A stretch of DNA of 64,000 nucleotides, taken from contig CM049317.1 of NCBI GenBank assembly GCA_026874595.1, forward strand, positions 20,355,882 to 20,419,881. The letters are read 5' to 3'. Below the pieces are notes generated by a model. The model worked only from the letters and a program-made list of their open reading frames with translations, did no database searches and had not been told where the DNA came from. The translations under genes and the position numbers were made by a program. Source of the stretch: Sipunculus nudus (lineage: Eukaryota; Annelida; Sipuncula; Golfingiida; Sipunculidae). Positions 61,286-64,000 of the stretch are shown here, piece by piece (within the stretch, counting starts at the first letter, position 1; each line of letters begins with the position of its first letter).

Positions 61286-61780
61286 GTTTGCATTACAGCC
61301 CTGTAGCTAGATGTTATGCTACTGGCAAAGAGCAGACTGTTCACTGAATTCAACCAAACTTGACTGAAAATTGACTAAAATTAACTAAAACTGACTGAAA
61401 TTGACCGAAAGTGATCATTGACCTTAATTTCATCAAATGCACTGTTGCATAGTTTATCACTACTAATTTTGATTTGTTCTGACGCATATTGATACGTACA
61501 AGTATCAATATTCTTCAAAAGACCAATTTATGAGAGCATTAAATTCAGGCGAGAAACTGAAAGGGTAGGGGTTTTAGATTTTCTTTCACAGAGACTATTT
61601 TAAAAATCAATCATTTTTATTCTTATGTTTCTTCAGACAGATAATGTCAATTTAATTTTATTTTAAATTTAATATTGTAAAATAAATTATAAGTGTTTGT
61701 GGAGTCTATAAATGTGTTCAGATAATGGCTAAATGTCCAATGTATAGATTATTTGCATTTGACAAGTTTCTCTCAAATTA

Positions 61781-61786
<6 letters not shown>

Positions 61787-61813
<27 letters not shown>
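61787..61813. repeat. (GT)n microsatellite
   Basis: About 13 GT dinucleotides. Confidence 0.95.
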
Positions 61814-62179
61814 AAGAGAAGTCAGCTTGAAATGAAAATCATAAATCAAAAGGAATATTATCATTTTTAACAAATGATATGTCAGTGTGCACAAAATATA
61901 TTTAAAATAAATGGCCATGCATACTGCATGCATGTTGCAAACTGCATGTTACACTGTTGGATTTCATAACCAAACTAATATGTTGGAGAGGAATTATTAA
62001 ATATAATGAGTCTAATGGTACATTTGGTTATTTGGCAGAAAGACAGTTAGTATTAAGTTAAGAGTCCTTTTTTATTTAAAAAAAATAAATATTGAAGTAT
62101 TATAGTAAAATATCATAAGTTGACAGCATATTGCTGTTCAGATGAAATGCCTAGCATATATAAAAGCAGGTGTAACAGA

Positions 62180-62375
62180 CTGCTTAAAACACATGAGCAG
62201 CAGTACATGACTTGGGGTGATTTCTATGTTTATCCTGCCCTGAGCAGGGAATCATGATTATCACCAGATATATCTTAGTTCTATAAATGCTAAAAAATAG
62301 AAAAAAGAAATGTTTATTTTGCATTTTCTAAAATTTAACAAAATGCGCTGAGTGCTGTGACCAATGGGTCCCTTG
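62180..62375 (-). mobile_element. H-element left-end fragment, reverse orientation
   Basis: Read on the minus strand it starts CAAGGGACCCATTGGTCACA, then GCACTCAGCG, and follows the H50026 subfamily for roughly 190 bp (AAAATGCAAAATAAA, TAGCATTTATAGAACTA). No matching hairpin was found at lower coordinates, so the other end is missing. Confidence 0.65.
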
Positions 62376-62639
62376 TTTTTAATGTATTTTTCAGGGTTTG
62401 CAGGTTTTACCCACTACTTAGGGTTGGCACCAAGAAATACTTTCTTCCCACAATTTCTTCCCAGGGAAGAAATAAGATTCACAACATACCTGTATTTCAC
62501 GTTGTTCAAATGTCATTTTGGCTTGTTATATCAGTGCAATTCAGAATGATTGATTTCACACCCTTTGGTAAATAAAGGACATGCAAACAAACCATGTGGA
62601 TGTGACTGGTGTGTCATTTTATTATGGGGCTGGATGATG

Positions 62640-62985
62640 TAGTCTTCAGCTGAGTAATCAAGATGAATTCAACTTGAGTCCACTCAGTCCATTGGTGTTG
62701 TTGTTGCTGAAGGCTTGTCTTGAGCTGTGTGATTAGGATGAACTCAAAATGAGTACATACCCTTCAGGGGTGGAGGTCGGCTTGTACAGTTGAGCTTGTT
62801 TTTAGTTAAGTAATAAGGATGAACTCAACTTTAGTTCATAACCTTCAGGGGTGGAGGTAGGCTTGTACAGTTGAGCTGGTTTTTAGTTAAGTAATTTGGT
62901 TGAACTCAACATTAGTTTATACCCTTCAGGGGTGGAGGTCGGCTTGTACAGTTGAGCTGGTCTTTAGCTTAGTAACTGGCAGTCC
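62640..62985. repeat. About 80-bp minisatellite, about four copies
   Basis: CCTTCAGGGGTGGAGGT recurs at 62761, 62842 and 62922 (81- and 80-bp spacing), each followed by GGCTTGTACAGTTGAGCT and AGGATGAACTCAA. A more diverged copy precedes them. Confidence 0.88.
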
Positions 62986-63054
62986 AGCCATGTCTTCTGG
63001 TAGCTCACCTACTCCATCCAACTTATCAAGGTCATCAACTCGACACAGGACTAC

Positions 63055-63440
63055 CGGCTTCTGTGGCTCAGGGGTAGAGTTCAGGACTCGAAGCCGGGAG
63101 ATCATGAGTTTGAATCTAAGCCAGGCAGTGAGATTTTATCACGGTTGGCTCCCACCCAGGGTTAGCGCTCTGAAAGCTAAACGGGGAGACTTTGCCTAAC
63201 AGTCATGTTTCACTGAAAAATGAGTGCACCTTTCGGGGGTTCCTTGGTGTTGTGACCAAGCAATGGGGATGACAAACACCAAGGACCTGCAGGAGTGTTA
63301 CACCTAGCCCTGTTGACACCAGGATAACTGGGTATAAGCCCCTGTCATGTAGTCCAGAATAGAACTCCGCAGATGTACTTAGTAATAGTTAAGCAAGCAT
63401 AAGGTTACCTCCACCAAATAAAAAATGTAAAAAAAACTCC
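63055..63440 (+). mobile_element. tRNA-derived SINE
   Basis: The head (63057-63122) has a box A-like TGGCTCAGGGGTAGAGT at 63064-63080 and a box B-like GAGTTTGAATC at 63106-63116, correctly spaced for a type 2 RNA polymerase III promoter. GGCTT at its start pairs with AAGCC at its end, as an acceptor stem would. About 300 bp of unrelated body follow, ending in an A-rich tail (AAATAAAAAATGTAAAAAA). It is not a functional tRNA: the stems are incomplete. A target-site duplication was not found. Confidence 0.75.
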
Positions 63441-63486
63441 ACTGGACAGCAGCAGCGAGTTATAGATTTGTTGGCAAAGCGTAACC

Positions 63487-63829
63487 ATGAGTACATCACA
63501 GCTGCCATACAGCCTTCAGACAAAGTCTGCACCATATCCAGCTTTCTACTTCTCAGATATGTCTTTGCCTGCTGTATCCTGGTAAATGGGAATAAAGAAT
63601 GGGAGCCCTACTCTACCTGCAGGGTTTGCGGAGTTAGTATTGAACCTCCACACAGCATATGCATCCTCCGTATCCATAAAATGGGCTGTCTCAACCATGG
63701 GTGTGGTTCAGTCAAAACTTCGAAAAGGTTCATTGTGGAACATACAAACAAGCTTGTATCTACTTACAGGATGCTGCGCAGAAACCATGTTTTGGACTAT
63801 TGGATTCACTGTGTTCTATGAAATATAAG
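63487..63829 (+). other. Unidentified coding-like frame with one internal stop
   Basis: From ATG 63487 the frame reads MSTSQLPYSLQTKSAPYPAF, meets TAA near 63583 (after AVSW), and continues open to TAA at 63827-63829 with a fairly hydrophobic C-terminus (SLYLLTGCCAETMFWTIGF). The alternative overlapping frame at 63468-63821 is also open. AATAAA occurs near 63943. A CTGCAG acceptor-like site precedes GGTTTGCGG near 63624. It could be a decayed retrocopy or a terminal exon; no family recognised. Confidence 0.25.
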
Positions 63830-64000
63830 TCTAAACTATCTGAGTGTGTAAATATTGAACAACAATGTGTGCTTAATGAACAACTGATATATATTATTCA
63901 GTGGTTCTCTGTATATATGCTTATTTACTATGTTATATATTATTAATAAAAGGTTGTGGGAACCTGTGGGAAAAAGAGTTTCTTCCCTGACTTTTTTTCT

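Larger units (their letters stand above)
60115..62179. other. No recognisable gene; microsatellites and a dispersed repeat
   Basis: Holds an interrupted (AT)n tract at about 60990-61112, a dispersed repeat at 61157-61285 and a (GT)n tract at about 61787-61813. The words TTGCGGATCCAG near 60934 resemble part of a hAT-like end, but no partner was found. Confidence 0.55.

Noticed and set aside
63057-63122. Functional tRNA gene
   Set aside because: Box A and B and an acceptor-like pairing exist, but the D and anticodon stems are poor and the sequence continues into a SINE body with an A-rich tail.
62900-63199. 99-codon plus frame
   Set aside because: Runs from the 80-bp minisatellite into the SINE head; no independent support.

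Overview
**Organism.** This is AT-rich metazoan nuclear DNA, most likely from a bivalve mollusc or a close lophotrochozoan relative. The grounds are recurrent dispersed elements that resemble pearl/Helentron-like repeats of bivalves as I remember them: (ACGG)-type microsatellite, 3' hairpin, tandem core repeats. The rest is decayed non-LTR retrotransposons, MITEs, a tRNA-derived SINE and long satellites. No intact host protein-coding gene was found. Nearly all long open frames are chance frames, satellite translations or retrotransposon debris. The taxon is an inference.

**Layout.** 1-6.1 kb: AT-rich, nothing recognised. 6.1-7.86 kb: CpG-rich satellite, period about 187 bp, nine units, decaying rightwards. 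7.9-10.2 kb: nothing recognised. 10.23-10.44 kb: hAT-like MITE. 10.6-11.34 kb: diverged tandem 'core' repeats. 11.38-12.69 kb: 5'-truncated LINE with a perfect 13-bp target-site duplication. 12.95-16.5 kb: three Helentron-like ('H') elements nested in one another. 18.2-22.2 kb: another H element carrying a 1.39-kb TA-flanked TIR transposon and a small MITE. 23.1-25.65 kb: a triplicated, decayed exon-like segment on the minus strand, split by a MITE and by another hairpin-ended repeat. 28.05-28.49 kb: 74-bp minisatellite. 29.8-47.0 kb: a 17-kb satellite of 73-78-bp monomers, each carrying a telomere-like GGGTTAGGGTTT core, organised in 1285- and 2562-bp higher-order units. 48.8-60.1 kb: a Russian-doll insertion, H element > 7.9-kb TIR element > LINE > H element, with one more H element beside it. 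60.1-64 kb: AT microsatellite, H fragment, 80-bp minisatellite, SINE and an unidentified frame.

**How it fits together.** There is no pathway here. The window records transposition history. H elements land in A-rich sites, often inside other H elements, and comparing copies lets the order of insertion be read directly. Two satellites show different ages: one decays from one side, the other is homogenised in its centre and diverged at its edges.
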